Shown: positions 44,771 through 58,167 of the stretch, in pieces
Layout: each line of letters starts with the position of its first letter
How positions within the stretch are numbered: position 1 is the stretch's first letter
NCBI GenBank assembly: GCA_020726505.1
Contig: JAHLEZ010000012.1
Location: 1,178,001 to 1,242,000, forward strand
Direction: 5' to 3'
Length of the DNA stretch: 64,000 bases
Source of the DNA: Leptodontidium sp. MPI-SDFR-AT-0119
Taxonomy: Eukaryota > Ascomycota > Leotiomycetes > Helotiales > Leptodontidiaceae
Made by a program: the position numbers and the translations under genes
The notes under the pieces: model-generated
Database searches by the model: none
What the model saw: the letters and a program-made list of their open reading frames with translations, nothing else
What the model was told of the DNA's origin: nothing

Positions 44771-45824
44771 AACTCCAAAGAGTTCTGAAAGGCTTGTTAA
44801 TAGTTTGGAAACGCGATGGACTTTCCGCGTGGAACGATATCCCCTGTCTTGAGGGTTTTGTTCCCCAATCTTGCTACGGCTTGTGGGATCAATTGAGAAT
44901 AGTAATTCTCGCTCACTTAGCAACACTCCAGTTTGTGAGCATTGAAGCTTCCACACGTACTATCGGAGCGATCTTGTTCGAGTGTAGCGCATGGCGGGCT
45001 CTAAATGCAACTATGTCAGAAGATAACTTGCATAAGCGTTATGGTTGGGCTTAAACACCAAGCCAGTAATTTCACACTTTTGCAGCTCAATTAAATACAT
45101 AAACGTGAAGTTATTAATCAAATTATATATGTGTTCAACATTGCGAGGCTAAGCAAAGCCCGACCCCCTCCCCCGCTTTGTGTCCGGACTTCGGAGGCAG
45201 TTAGTAAATGTTCAGTCTCACCAGTGGTCCTAGGAGGGAAACTTGGTAAACTAGTTTAGAAGTAATGCAACACATCGCAGCAATCTCCTTTCCACCCAAA
45301 TTGTCCCAAATTTCTCGAACCTCCAACACTGCGGGCACTCGTTCGCCGCTTTGTCTAATGAAGCCATAATATTTAACATTTCCACAAACTAGATTTTCTC
45401 CTGAAACATTCGTTCCACAGCAATCTTGAGTTTAATATTGTGATATTTGAGAGTGAAAGAGATATAATTTTAGCGTACAAGCTATCAAACATAGCAACAA
45501 GAAGAATTGAAAGCTAAAATGCAGAATAGATTGGAGGGAGAATTGTTTAAGAAAAAGCGCTGTCACGTCGCTTCGACTTGATGCCACGCAATACAGAAAC
45601 CTTTGAAAAGGTAAGAAATTGTAGAAATGCGAGAAATTTTGCTTGTACTTAAAATACAATCTGGCATTTGTGGAGCACATTCAGCCGTTCATCAAATTCC
45701 TTAGAGTATTTGATGAATAACTTGATTAAAGGGACAGTCTTTCTGAAGAAAAGATTGCCTCGGCTACAGTAAAGGAAAGAAAAAAACACATGTGCACCAC
45801 TACCATACGCTAAGGTGTCTGTAT
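44771..45824. other. intergenic, 1.05 kb
   Basis: No gene supported. Confidence 0.5.
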
Positions 45825-47551
45825 CTACTGCTTGCGTCTCCTAAATTCCACCTCAGCTTCCGTATTTGGCACACAGATGACATCACGAAACACATTCTTA
45901 GGCCTCCTCTCCACGCCTCCCTTCGCCTCCAAATCACCCTTGAATCTAAACTCCCAGCTCTTCAACAACTCGATCAACACTACTTTAATTTCGTTGCTCG
46001 CAAAGAACCGTCCAGGACATGCATGATTTCCGTGACCGAAATTCAAGGAATCTGGAGAGGTTGTCACGAATTGGTGCTTGTTCTCATTGCCGGGAATCTT
46101 GCGCAGATTGTAGTATCGGAGGCCATCAAATTCGCTCACAGGCTTGGAGGAAGGATTTTGAGCTGGGTTGAATGATGGCGTGGTGGAAGACTGGTGAATT
46201 GCCCAGGCCGCGAAGCCAAAGCGGGTTCCTTTCGGCAGGATATGACCTGTTGACAAGGTTATGTCGCAGGTAGTGACTCGGTTTCCAGTTGCTAATGTAT
46301 CCTGTTAGCCAAAGACTCCCAATATCGCAGCTGGCTAGACTTACGCAGTTGCGGAGGAGTGAAACGTTGACTCTCCTTCAGAAAGCTGTCAAGCTTCCAC
46401 AACTTTGGAATGCTTGATTTCTTAAGTCGCATGATCCCATCACCATCGATGTCCTGCCCATCCTCGTCTATGATCTGCTGTATCTCGTCCCGCAAGGGTT
46501 GGATGTACTCAGGATACGTTGCCAAATCGTAGATTGCTGCCGTAGTAGCCATTGATGTAGTGTGTATTGCAGCCATGGAAACTAAGAACCATAGGTAAGC
46601 TCGGTGTCAAAATCTTGGATTGGAGAGCGTATCTTACGCCCCATCTGATTGTTCCCCAGAACAAGTGCATCGGAGCGCTTGTTTTCAGGAGTGTGTTTCA
46701 GAATCCACGAAATCATGGTTCCTTGTTCGTCGTCATTGTCATCTCGATGGATCTTTTCGTTGCGCTCTTTTCCCAGTTGTTGCTCAAGAATGGGCATCAA
46801 CATTTCCGCTCCTCGTTTTCTGAACTTCTTCAGATTCCTCAGCTCTAGAACAAATGGGGCGACGATCGATCGGAGGTATGGTGGGTAGGCGTTAATGGCA
46901 TTCTTTGCTTGAATGGAATAGAACGTGAACATGACCGTGGCCTGAATCCATTCCTCCTCACGGCTCAGAGGCCTTCCAACGAACACGCGTCCGCTCAACA
47001 AAGCGACGATGCGTGTCATCTTGCCATAGAGACTGATTGGTGTCCAATCTTCACAAGGTCCGAATTCCTTATCAAAGCCATACTGAATCTCTTCCTGCAA
47101 GTCATTCAAAGTACTTGCAATATGTCTGGTGAGATCTATTTTCACAGCTTGGTGGACTTCAGGTCCCTCGCCTCCAATATCTGTCTGCTTGTATGCCATT
47201 GATATTCGAACATCTTGCATGAACGAGACTTTGTTCTCAGGGAGATTCCTGACCTCATCGATGACTGAAATTGGAAGGATGACAAGTGGTCGTCGTGATT
47301 GGATGATGAAAGGGCTGTCAGGGTACTGGAGTAAAGCTGATCAGCTTCGTTTCTTTAATGCCGAACATCAACTCAGAACTCACCCGTGCCGTTCCCTGAA
47401 CCAAAGCCTCGCGCTGGTCCCTACTGCCTGGAATTTCGATGATGGGTATATCAAGTCTCTCGGGACGATGCAGGAGAAATCGTATAAAAGAGACTACGAC
47501 AAGAACTACAGCAACGCTCAACAAAAGTGGAGAACTGAAGGCAGAGCTCAT
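45825..47551 (-). CDS. cytochrome P450 monooxygenase, 519 aa
   Basis: Exons 47551-47384, 47325-46638, 46581-46345, 46291-45825; introns 53-58 bp, GT-AG, total 520 codons without stop. N-terminal membrane anchor (LLLSVAVVLVVVSFIRFLL). I-helix sequence SMAAIHTTSMAT, where the usual AGxDT is AIHTT as in the ent-kaurene-oxidase/CYP68-like group of fungal P450s. ExxR helix ESQR, and heme-binding FGHGNHACPGRFFA with ligand Cys about 456. An endoplasmic-reticulum mono-oxygenase, probably in secondary metabolism or detoxification. No terpene cyclase, PKS or NRPS is nearby in the window, so its pathway is unclear. Intact. The last intron acceptor at 46292 is chosen to keep QLPTGNRV in frame. Confidence 0.9.
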
Positions 47552-50500
47552 GATGCCCTTTGCGCCTATGTTGGAGTTGGCATTCGTCCTGGCTTGCCTT
47601 GATTTTGGAGAAATATGTTTTTGACGTCAAAATTGAATTGTGTGGAAGTATGGCCTCACGTCTGACGAAAGTTTGGAGGGCTCGTGGCCATATAGTTGGT
47701 TAAAAGATCAGACTGAATCAACCTAATAGGATGTAGTATCGGATTCACTAGTAATACTTCCGTGCTTAACCTTCCAAATGAAACAATTCATCAAGCGTAT
47801 TCGTTAATGTTGTGCTACGATTTACTAAAGAAGTCTTGTGTTTCATCTGGCATCTGATCATCTCATTCCAGAAAGTGACATTCACCGGCAAGCTATGCAT
47901 GTTTCTTCTAACGTGTTTCTGGTTCCCCACGCTCGGATGGAGCTCACGCCTAAATTGACTCGCGCCCCATAATTAGCACGTCATTAGTGGGATATTAGCT
48001 TCCCCGCTTCGAAATCATCTCAATATGCCCCCATAGATATGCCATTTGCGACCCGTTGGACAAGCTGGTACTTTTGGGAAGCTCATGTGGAAGAATCATT
48101 GATATGCGGACCGACTAATTAGGTGTTGTGCATACGAATACGGTACGCTAAGATCAACTATGCTATGATCTGCGTTCTGCCTGTAACCGAGAAAGGCTCA
48201 TGCAGAACATATCCTGCCTTCACGAATCCAGGAATCATGTTCATGCGGTAAATGATGGTGAGATTTAATGAGAGGGGGATTTTGGCTAGAAATTGCTTCT
48301 GGTTCGTCACCAAGATAGAGAATCCAACGTCCCCTGGCTTCAATTCAAAGTAGAATGAATCATTTACAATGGCGAGAGCAAGCCCCGATCATCTACGCTT
48401 GAACTCCCAAGAAAGCATAATAACCCTCCGAGATCTTGCGAGGCTTAAAAAATGCCACAGCCTCCCCCGCATTTTTCTGGGCACAGTTTTCGAGTCATAA
48501 CTTATGTGACTGGTACTGCTGAAAGTTATGCACGAATTTTAGCCTCATAACCTTTCAGGGAAAGTTATTCCGGGGACCACCAAGTGCCGGTGTTTAGCTT
48601 TTGGGGCGGTCGGTTGGGTAAGAACTCAAACATAGACACAGCACGACACCTCGATCTGAGCCGTTACCTTGCCGCTCGGGTGTCTTTACCCACGCCGAGA
48701 AGACACAGCAGGCTAGGTGAGGAGGATGGTCCTGCAAAATTTAAGCTGAAGACAAACACAAGTTAGGGATCTCATATCATCATATCTGCATGAAGCGAAC
48801 GACAGTGAGGTGGACCTTCCAAGCAGAATAAGCAAATCGTAATCTCTCCACTCACGGCTCAATCTTCAGAATATTAGGGTTAGGCTGCTGTACGGGGCCC
48901 CCTGTGGTTTTTAACTTCCCCCATGGAGGATTTTATGAATATTTATGCAGATTTTTGTACAAAACACTGACTTTATGTTTCCTTGTGAATATGTTATAAA
49001 AATAATACATGATTTATGAATATAAACCCCGCCCCATGCCGCAGCCTAGTTTGGGTGGTGGGGTCTTTCTACTGTCGTGGAAGTCCTCCCTACATTCCTT
49101 AAGACCGAGATTTTATTTATGACACCAAGGTCGAGGTTGCTTGGACGATATCACCTGGTGGAGCTCATGGCTATCGTGTTTGACAATTTGGGCAAGTCAA
49201 AAGATTCCCACTGTGGGAGACTGAAAATTTTACCATTTTTTTAACATGTTCTGGTTTAATAGCAAGGCTCGCGGTGCAAGAGTCGGTGTTCCGGAACGGG
49301 TTGTTTCAGTATGTGTTGATACTGTGGACTTACTCTCGTTTCATGATCGGGTCATCAAATCAAATAGAGAAGATCATTGACAGCCTATTTGACAATTTAG
49401 ATAAGAATTTCGCACTGTATTTATTCAACGAAGACATAATGATGTAACCTGTGCTGACATTTTTGACAACTAATAGAGCGGAAGAGCATGCAGAAAGAAG
49501 AGCCTGGCTCAGACCCATCACAGGTAGCTGGAAGAAGACGGGCCAGGAATGATTGACAAGCGTTGCACTTGGATTGCTTACTTGATGATGTAAGTTAGCC
49601 AATGTTACTTGTTACTGGTACTGATTATGTTAAAATATTGGAAGAGGAAAAGATGATGATATTAGAAAGTCTGTAAAGCTCCAGAGATATACTAGAAATA
49701 GGGGCTAATTACCTAATTAGCACTAGCTGATATTTCTGAGATTATTATACACGCCCTTATCCTGCCCTGCAAATTTGCAAGCCTTGTGACGCTGTATCAT
49801 TGGTGAAGTCTGATTTCAACTCCACGTTTCAGAATAACGTTGTACAGGAAGGGGGTACATGGATGATGGGACCCCAAGCACTTCTCGGCTGCCAAGCAGA
49901 GTCGACAATTACCTGGCCAGATTATCTTGGTGAACGGAATCCGCCAGAACATTACCCTGGCTATTTTAATATACAACGAATTCGCTGGCAGGGCAATAAT
50001 AACTTATGTATCCATTATTATCCGAGATGGTGTGCCATTTTATTTTAGAAGTTACAAAGTTGGCTACCATTTCGAAGGGCAACTCATCGCATCCACCGAG
50101 CCGCCCAAGTACCTAGGCTACCCCCTCACTTCGTTAATTCAAACGATTCCCCCGCGCAGTATGTGCATGCTAATTGAAACGCCTCGCCCGGGTTCCTTCG
50201 GAGGTAGAGCGGTTACTCGTTAAGTGTGGTGATAGCACTAGCAGAGGGAATCCCTTGCCCACTGGTTTCAACACTTCGTAACTCTACAACTACGCATTCA
50301 AAAGATTTCATTCCAACGATAGAATAGTCTCTAAAAGAATCTCTACGTGTAGTTATTTTTCTGTATCTTTGTTGTTCGTTGTTGTTGCGTTGCGTTTGGG
50401 GGAGGGGGGTTGATTCACGACCTGTACCTCCGTACAATCCTACCACACAGCCATTCCCATTCCGTTCTCCCCAACCTTGTCGCGATGTTTTTGTCGACTT

Positions 50501-50686
50501 GATTGGCTGCAGATCATCAAACACCAACAGTTGGATTGTCTCGATTACGGCACAGGGGCTCATGCAGATCCAAGGCCGCTGAGAAGTATAGGAAAGCATC
50601 AGCTGCACAATTTATTTATCTATATCACTTACTTTTCCTCCTTTCTAGTTCTCATTCAGCAATCACCTCGACACTAATCACCAAGC
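47552..50686. other. intergenic, 3.1 kb
   Basis: Only short unrelated frames. A single TTAGGGTTAGG occurs at about 48874-48884 and is not an array. No gene or transposon recognised. Confidence 0.45.
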
Positions 50687-53230
50687 ATGGCATCTCCCCC
50701 ATCAAAGCCTAATACCAAGCAGATAGATATGGCGAAAAAACAGCAAAAACAACGGAAGTAGTCCATCTCCTGCTGAAGACCATGCGCAAACTAATGGGGA
50801 AAACCGCCGAACTGATGCACAGGTCAATGGCAGTTCTCCCCTCTCACTGTTGGAAGAAGACCCTTTCAGCAGTGAATCCAGCAAGATTCTGTTCGACGGC
50901 ATGGATGAATTGCGCCGCTGTGGTGCCTCAGTTGACCTTGATCTTCCACAGGTTAGAAATCACGTTACTCTTCTTCAACTGGCCAAATATAGCTGAATCT
51001 GAGCCCAGCTGGTAATCGTAGGGCAACAATCTGCTGGAAAGTCGTCTTTGCTCAGAAGCTTGACCGATATTCCATTTCCTGTCGGAGACGGGCTCTGCAC
51101 TCGATTTGCAACTCGAATTATTTCTCGGCGATCTGCTCCTGACACAGCAGACGAAGTGAAGATCTCTATAGAGCCAGGCGATTCAGAGCTCAGGGAAATG
51201 GGAGAGCCCTTCAATCCTCATGTGCCATCCATAACGGCCGAAGTCTTCAAAAGCATATTTGAACAGGTAACATGACTTCAACCCTCTATGTACCGTATCA
51301 AATCAGAAATTGACATCTCTAGGCCGGTGAACACATGGGCATCGCATCTAAAGATGGGCCGTTGAAGAAGAGAAAGAACTTCTCGAGTGACGTCCTAAGA
51401 ATTGAGCTTCTTGGACCAAACCGCTCACATTTTGGCATTTTGGATGTACCGGGTATCTTTCATACCATCACAAATACCGTAACTAAGGAAGACATGCGAA
51501 GAGTCGATGCCATGGTGACCTCACACATGAAGAAGCCAGAAAACGTCATCATGTAGGCTTTACCCTCTCTCGTTTCCCTAGACACTAACAGTAGCCACCA
51601 GATGTGTAGCTCCGGCTACTGACAATCTCGCAAATCAACAGATTTTTGAGATGGCAAAAGAGCACGCCGAGAGCTCCCGGGTGGTTGGAGTTTTCACAAA
51701 ATGTGACATGGCTCCTCATCCCAAAAGTGTAAGCTAAATCCAACTTCATCTTCTACAATAGCATCTAATTATCGCTCCAGATTGTGCGCATTGTTCGAGA
51801 CAACAAGGAAATAGCTCTGCACAACGGCTGGTTCGTTGTTCAGAACCTCCCAGAGCACTCGACTCTGGACCAAGAAGCCGAAGAAAAGGCAACCTTTCGC
51901 CAAGATCCGTGGATTGAGATTCCGGCGAAGCAGCGGGGTACAGCAGAACTCAAGAAATTTCTCGCCAATACTCTTTCATCTCGAATTCGCAAGGCATTCC
52001 CAGAGGTTCAGAAGAGGTTAAAAGGACTCTTAGCTGATGAGCACCAAAAGTTGAAAGATCTGGGGGAGGAGAGACCAACTTCTGATCGTCGGCGCCAATA
52101 TCTCCTTAAAATCCTTGGACGATATCAAGAACTAGCTCGCGACTCGCTTACGGCACCAGAGAGACTTCCATCTGATGCGATGAAACTTCGTGGAATGACC
52201 CGAAAGGCCATGCAAGATTTTGCCGACCGGATGGAGTTGAGTGGTCATCTCCATGACTTCATCAATATTGACCTGGTCAACGATGATGTAAACATTGAAA
52301 CGGCTCCGCTGTACAAAGAGATTCGAAATCAAACCGATGTTAATCGAGGAGAAGAGCTTGCAGGTATGACTAATCCCGCCGTCATGAAACCGCTTTTCGC
52401 CAAGCAGACCAGCAAATGGGAAAGCTTCGGCCAAGCGTACTTGGAAGGAGTCATCGAAATGAGCAGCAAGGTTTCCCTGAGGATTCTGGATCATGTCTCA
52501 GAGGAGATGACTATCCCCGAGCATACAAAGAGAGAGCTTAAAAATGCTATCCTTGAGTTTGAAGTCTCATCCCGACACGTTGCTACACGAAGAATCCACG
52601 AGTACTGCCACAAGAACAAGACTTCGATGATGGTAACGACAAACAACCTTTTCGGACAGAAGGTCAAGCAAGCACAGACAGACCGATTTATGAAAGCTGT
52701 AACCCGGTACAGAGCAATAAACCCTCCTGAGAACTTCCTCCCGGCTCTTATGGACGGCGATAATCCCAAGCTTGCTGCCAAATTCCGAGACGTGGCTCTA
52801 GGGTGGGTCATCGTCGATATGCCCAGCATGGCAAAACTCTTTGAAGAAATCCACCCTCGTGCTACACGAAATACCGAGGACGAGATACATGACTTGTTGA
52901 AAGCATACTATGAAGTAAGTGGAGATCCTTTAGTTCACAGGTGAAGACTCGGGCTGACTCCGGATGATCTAGATTGCGCTGGAAGCATTCAAGGGGCATG
53001 TCATCAGTGAAATCGTCGAGGAGTTCCTGAAAGATCCCAAGGGACCAGTCCTCGGTCTCTCGGACGAGTACGTGCTCAGCCTCGATGAAGAACAAATTGA
53101 TATTCTGGGAAGCGAAGATGAGACTGTGATTGCGACCCGCAATAAGGCAACGGCCGATGTCAAGCGACTGGAAGAGGCGATGAAAATCGCTGGAAACACT
53201 TGGAAGAAGAGCATGCTAGTCGAGAGATAA
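50687..53230 (+). CDS. dynamin-superfamily GTPase, about 756 aa, with a probable 1-nt frameshift near the start
   Basis: Exons 50687-50951, 51009-51266, 51323-51552, 51602-51728, 51781-52914, 52973-53230. GTPase motifs: G1 GQQSAGKSS near residue 93, G2 Thr in LCTRFATR, G3 DVPG, G4 TKCD. The middle/stalk region and C-terminal GED-like part follow, as in fungal Mx/dynamin-like proteins that remodel membranes. There is no PH domain. From the ATG at 50687, the frame closes at TAG after about 24 codons, while the conserved frame is shifted by one base. Exon 1 is 265 nt where 264 would fit, and a six-A run at 50735-50740 is the likely site of one extra base. The next in-frame ATG, within GMDELRR, would still keep G1. 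Either a sequencing or assembly error or a true shortened N-terminus. All other exons are clean. Confidence 0.8.
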
Positions 53231-54124
53231 GACAGTATATACTTGAACACTCTGGATGTGTGTCTCGTCTTTATTATTGCTCCTGTCTCTATTCAGTCCT
53301 TGGTAATCAATGATGCGCTTACCCCCCACCTTCGCTCATGAGGGCCACTTCTAAACATATTTCTACTATTGACGAACTTGACTGAACGAAGACATGGTGT
53401 TTATCTAGCAGGATATCTAGTCATATTTTTGGGGGTCGTCGGACCGCTTGTCGTTGTTGATAACTCCAAATGATCGAAGTGAAAATGGCTCCGGATGCAG
53501 AAGTGACTCAAATAAGCGAGCTCTGTTGACTCCTGCTGTGGAAATTCTAGACTCGTCTCTAATGGCAAGAAGAGCAGGAAAGATTCCGAAAGAGAGTACT
53601 AAAGCAAGGATCCTCGCCGTCAGTAAACTTCCTTTAAAGGTGTTAACACCAGTAGAAGAGGATATTTCCTTACACATGTTTATCAGATGCGAAATTGTCT
53701 GCATCATCGTATTTCGGGGCCAAGAACGGTGTAGGCGTATGTGGTTCCATAGAAGCCATATCGTTTAGTCGAATTTCCTTTTTGCCGTGATGTATGAAAC
53801 TGAATTCCCATGGGGGGGGATCACGCTAGATGCCGAAGCCAACTCGAGCGGCAATGTCGAAACAATTCCTTAACCCAAGCAACTGGTCGTTATCTATCTC
53901 CATAAAATGGTTTGAGCAAAACTTGTAACAGTGCGACAAGCTTCTCAACAGCGCTAGAGTTGATAAATTGTTGTTTTAAATCATCACATAAGGCAAGATA
54001 TGCATATATAGGTGATTAGAAGAGTAAAAAGGAGAACTAAGCTCTCGCTTTTTCCCTTGCCCAACATCCAAATTCATCCAAGCAATTTCCCTCAATTACC
54101 TTAGCTATCGTGATAAGTGTGTGT

Positions 54125-54159
<35 letters not shown>

Positions 54160-56173
54160 ATGTGTCGGTGAGCCGTAAAGAGATATGTTGGTAAAGACAA
54201 TCCAAGACACAAGATCTATCTATCAATGCAGAGTTTCGCGAGGTATCTTCATTGAGCCGAGAAAAAATACGATTAAGCTGAACAAAGTCCTGGGTGGTAT
54301 AGGTGTAGTGGTGAGCATCGAAGGTATGTTGGGGTTGCGAGTTAAGATTGGTAGTCGAGGTCCAAGTAGCATTGCTAACGAAAACTAGGATTGTATATCG
54401 CAAGTCCTCAACACGTCCAAGGATGTGTGGAGATCTAAATTCGCTAAATAACTTCCACTCTTTGGCAGCAAACTCTCGTGGCTGTGGAGTCCAGTTGTTG
54501 ATGTATGATAGCAGAGCAGAAGTTGATTGAATCTAGGGGCCAGGGATTGGAACGGCAGCTGAGCAACGGTACTGTCGATACCAGACAGTAGTTACCGAGG
54601 ACTACTGTTGAGCCCACCGGAGTCTGGCAATGGCCTGCAAATGGGGGCATCTCGCCTTGAGAGTACCATCCACGTAGTTGTCGCACTGATTAACACAGAC
54701 AGAAATATGGCTGAAGCCACAAGTGCTATAAAGAGATGATTGTTCGCCATAATTCCGAGGGTTTCAAAGGTAAAAGTATAGTAGTAACTAACAAAAGATC
54801 TATTATAAAACCCAAGCGTGGGTGATGTAGGCGGGGTTAGGGAACAGGTGTCAGGAGGTAAGGATGTACTGTTGATGAAGTCTCGTATTGTTGTTTGTTC
54901 TTTGATAATTATTTAACCAGCTATGACTTTGGGGGAGGGAGGGGAGGGGAGAGTTGAGTGACCCGAGACCCGGAAATCGAATTCATTCGAATCCTACGAG
55001 AGAACAATTCTGGTGCTAGTTACCCTCTTACTCTAAGGCCCTGGCAATGATTCACTTCGTGGTATGATAAGATAGAAACTTAGGCTGAAAGTCGTTCATC
55101 TCAAATGTCGAGATTCAGAAGACGGTAGAGAAGAGAAGCCACAGTTGCTTCTCGCAGGACAGAAAGGGGTCAAATTGGTTCGATGGGCGGTGCAAACGGG
55201 TCATAAATTGTTTAGCTGTAGGTACAAAAGTGAGATTAACATGCACGAGTCGAGCCGATCATTCTTTTGCTGCATTCTCTGAATCGAGGTGGCTTGGACA
55301 TACTTGACGTTCGCTTCATTATTCAATCACCACTGAAGAGGAATTCTAGACTCAGAAATGAATCGCCTGGCACCTCTTGGTTTCCATTCCACTAGCTGCC
55401 GGATATTACTGTTTATGTACGCGAAAAACCTACAGGAAGGCAATTTGCAGTCTTTTGCCCACTGGGCTTGCTTTGCCGGTGAGAATGCATATATGTCTGC
55501 TCTCATTTGGACTGTTACTAGCGTGGGCTGCCGGATCTCGATCGTGTGGTATCCAAGTTTCTGAGATACATTCCTTTAATTGTACTAGTTGCACTTGTGT
55601 TGAGCAATTATTTATCTCTATCTATTGGAGTATTGCAGCTCGTCCACACTCCTCTGTGAGTTTACTCTAATTCCATCAAATGGATGGACCAGTTCGCAAA
55701 TTAGTGGTGAGGTAGGCGGTGCTATTCTCGCATGCGGACTAACTTTGATGACTTTTGTTTTAGTGTTGAGATAATACATAGCTGGAGTAATGCTGAGCGT
55801 ATCTCAACTTATTACATATTAAGTCGATATCTTGGTACTCTTGATGAACGGGTTGAACTGATCGAGGTGTTTGTGGCTTACTAGAGATGAGATTAAGCGA
55901 CATTGAAAAGGGGTTGGGTTTAGCATGCCATCTTGCAAGCCGACAAACGGAATACTGTTATCACTAGCTGCCTCCGGGAAAGGGGATCCGCGTGTATGAA
56001 GCTACATGGATAATAAACAATGTATAAGTTGTGTTAAAGTTGGAAGAAAGTGTGCATAAGTAGTTGATCGATAGTCAAAGGCGGGGAAACTTCCCCGCCA
56101 AAATGATATCTCACAAAATTCCTGGCTTCTATCTATCGTCATATGATCTCATTCCTAAGAACCCCCATCAGAA
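53231..56173. other. intergenic, 2.9 kb, with poly-G tract
   Basis: No confident gene. A minus-strand start at 54750 gives a hydrophobic signal-like N-terminus, and an overlapping frame (54686-54444) is cysteine-containing, but the two do not join cleanly. Holds the poly-G run at 54125-54158. Confidence 0.4.
54125..54158 (+). repeat. 34-nt uninterrupted poly-G tract
   Basis: Homopolymer of G after GTGT; length may vary between cells or sequencing runs. Confidence 0.95.
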
Positions 56174-57103
56174 ATGTTCAAGAACCTCACTGGGAAAACC
56201 ATTTTCATAACCGGCGCCTCCTCCGGTATAGGTCGCAGCACCGCGATCGAATTCGCACACGCCAGTCCTCAGTGTTTACGCCTTGTACTCACAGCTCGAC
56301 GGATTGAAATTCTCCAAGAATTAGCAGTAGAGATAAACTTTGAAGCTGGAGATGGGGTTAAGAAACTAACTGTGCAGCTGGATGTGAGTAAGCCTGAGGA
56401 GATCCATAGTTTCGTGGAGAGGTTGCCAGAGGTATGGAGGGATATTGATGTGCTAGTTAATATTGCGTAAATATTGTTACCAAAATTAAGCCTTGAGCAG
56501 TCTGACTTATATCACAGAGACTGATGATAAAGATAACTACCAGTGGTCTAGCTTTGGGTGGCATGGCCAAGAGCCCTGATATCTCTGTAGATGATCTAAA
56601 AATCATGTTCGCCACCAACGTAACAGGCTTGATCAATATGACCCAAGCCATTCTCCCTACCATGCTCCGCCGCAACAAAGGCGACATCACCAACTTGAAC
56701 AGCATCGCAGGCCACGAAGCGTATCCCGGAGGTAGCATCTACTGCGCGACTAAATCCGCCGTCCGGACCTACTCCGATGCTCTCAGGCGAGAGCTGATTG
56801 GGACGAGAATCTGCGTTATGGAAGTTGCGCCTGGGCAGGTTGAGACTGAGTTCTCGGTTGTGAGATTTGGGGGTGATAGGAAGGCAGCGGAGAGGGTGTA
56901 TGAGGGCTGTGAACCGTTGACGCCGGAAGATGTTGCGGAGGTTATTGTATTTGCGGCTAATAGGAGGGAGAATCTCGTTGTCGCTGATGTGTTGTTATTT
57001 CCTAGTCATCAGGTAGGCATTTTATTTTGCCTGTGTGACTTGGATGAAGGATGTGCTGACATTGCAATAGGCTAGTGTGACAGTGTTGCACAGAAAAAAC
57101 TGA
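56174..57103 (+). CDS. short-chain dehydrogenase/reductase, 264 aa
   Basis: Exons 56174-56466, 56544-57012, 57071-57103, GT-AG introns of 77 and 58 bp. TGASSGIG nucleotide-binding motif at residues 14-21, an Arg-containing TARR after the second strand (favours NADPH), VLVN-Ile-AG where Asn-Asn-Ala-Gly is usual, FATNVTG, and the catalytic Ser 151, Tyr 164 and Lys 168 in NSIAGHEAYPGGSIYCATK. Closest in pattern to the classical SDRs like yeast YMR226C/YdfG, which oxidise serine and 3-hydroxy acids. The Asn-to-Ile change in NNAG is unusual but not in the catalytic triad. Soluble enzyme. Intact; the third exon adds a short C-terminal tail (ASVTVLHRKN). Confidence 0.85.
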
Positions 57104-58167
57104 AATGAGAGTTGAATAGATAGGTACATTTTCAAATGGTACTAATCGTAGTGTATAGGACGCTAATACTTAAGAAGTTTTTACCAACAGCTACTTCACG
57201 TATAGCGAACCTTGATAGCGAGCTGTGATATACCGGGTTAATGGCTTTGATCAATTCCAACGTAGGACTTATAGGGATGGCGCCTAAGATATTGCAGTTT
57301 TATCCTGGTGCGGAGTGCGAGAAGCTGTTGCTTGGGAGTGAAGGTTGAGTCATCGGTACGGTAATGGGCAGCGCATTTTGCTGTATTTCGGGCTGCTTTT
57401 GACTTGGGCATCTTGATTTTGTATTGTTAATTCTTTAGATAGATTTCGGATCAATGAAGTGGAGAGAGTTAGAAGCAAAGATTGATTGAACCGGATTTGG
57501 TTCTGCTTTCATTGTTATAGACAATATCCTGTAATCGACAGACCAAGCGGTTTTGTGTGATGACAGAGTGAGGGGCGGAAGACGCGAGCCGCGACAGGAA
57601 GTAAACAAATGCGTCGAAGCTTGGCATGCTTGTGTGAGGTTCGGTCATTTAGAATTGTTTCAGTCCTGTACGATCAGAGCAACGTCCACCATCATAGAAA
57701 CTTTGAAGAGGGTATTGGCGGTCGCAATTCCGAATATGGCATTGGTGATATTGAACCCTGATGGTCCGAGTTGACTTCCCATGAACCGAGAAGGCATGCG
57801 CTCGGATCTGCCGATTTCCACCTTCACCTCCCCAGAAGTAGCAGAAACAGCTCTATCTAGCATGCCTAGTTTGCACCGGAGTGCCAGACCCAAAGCTTCC
57901 TGTACTGTTCTCTCATTTGATACTCGCCAGCATCTCGGCAGGCATCTTCACGATTGTGGACGCTCTGACTTCTTGTCTCCGCCATAGAAGGTGGACCGCT
58001 GGGGTCATTATTTCATATCCCTGGATATGCATACTTCGAAATCACACAGCAAGTTGTCCCCAAAGTCTGGTATGCCCGTTTGTGTAGATCCTGGGTGCAA
58101 GCTTAACCGCAAAGTCGCTGGTGGATGGGCATCCCGTCCATCATGAATGTGCCCTCGATTGCCATCC
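57104..58167. other. intergenic, 1.06 kb
   Basis: No gene seen. Confidence 0.5.

Noticed and set aside
44725..45054. 109-codon frame overlapping the end of the 2EXR gene
   Set aside because: No similarity pattern or start context; probably chance.
48874..48884. TTAGGGTTAGG, telomere-like
   Set aside because: Fewer than two units, no array; expected by chance.
49800..50223. Two overlapping plus-strand frames
   Set aside because: No recognisable family, no introns linking them, composition like surrounding intergenic DNA.
54101..54403. Minus-strand frame ending in poly-proline
   Set aside because: The proline run is just the antisense of the poly-G tract.
54444..54750. Cysteine-containing frame with an upstream signal-like start, hydrophobin-like at first glance
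   Set aside because: Cysteine spacing does not match class I or II hydrophobins and signal and body are in different frames without a credible intron.
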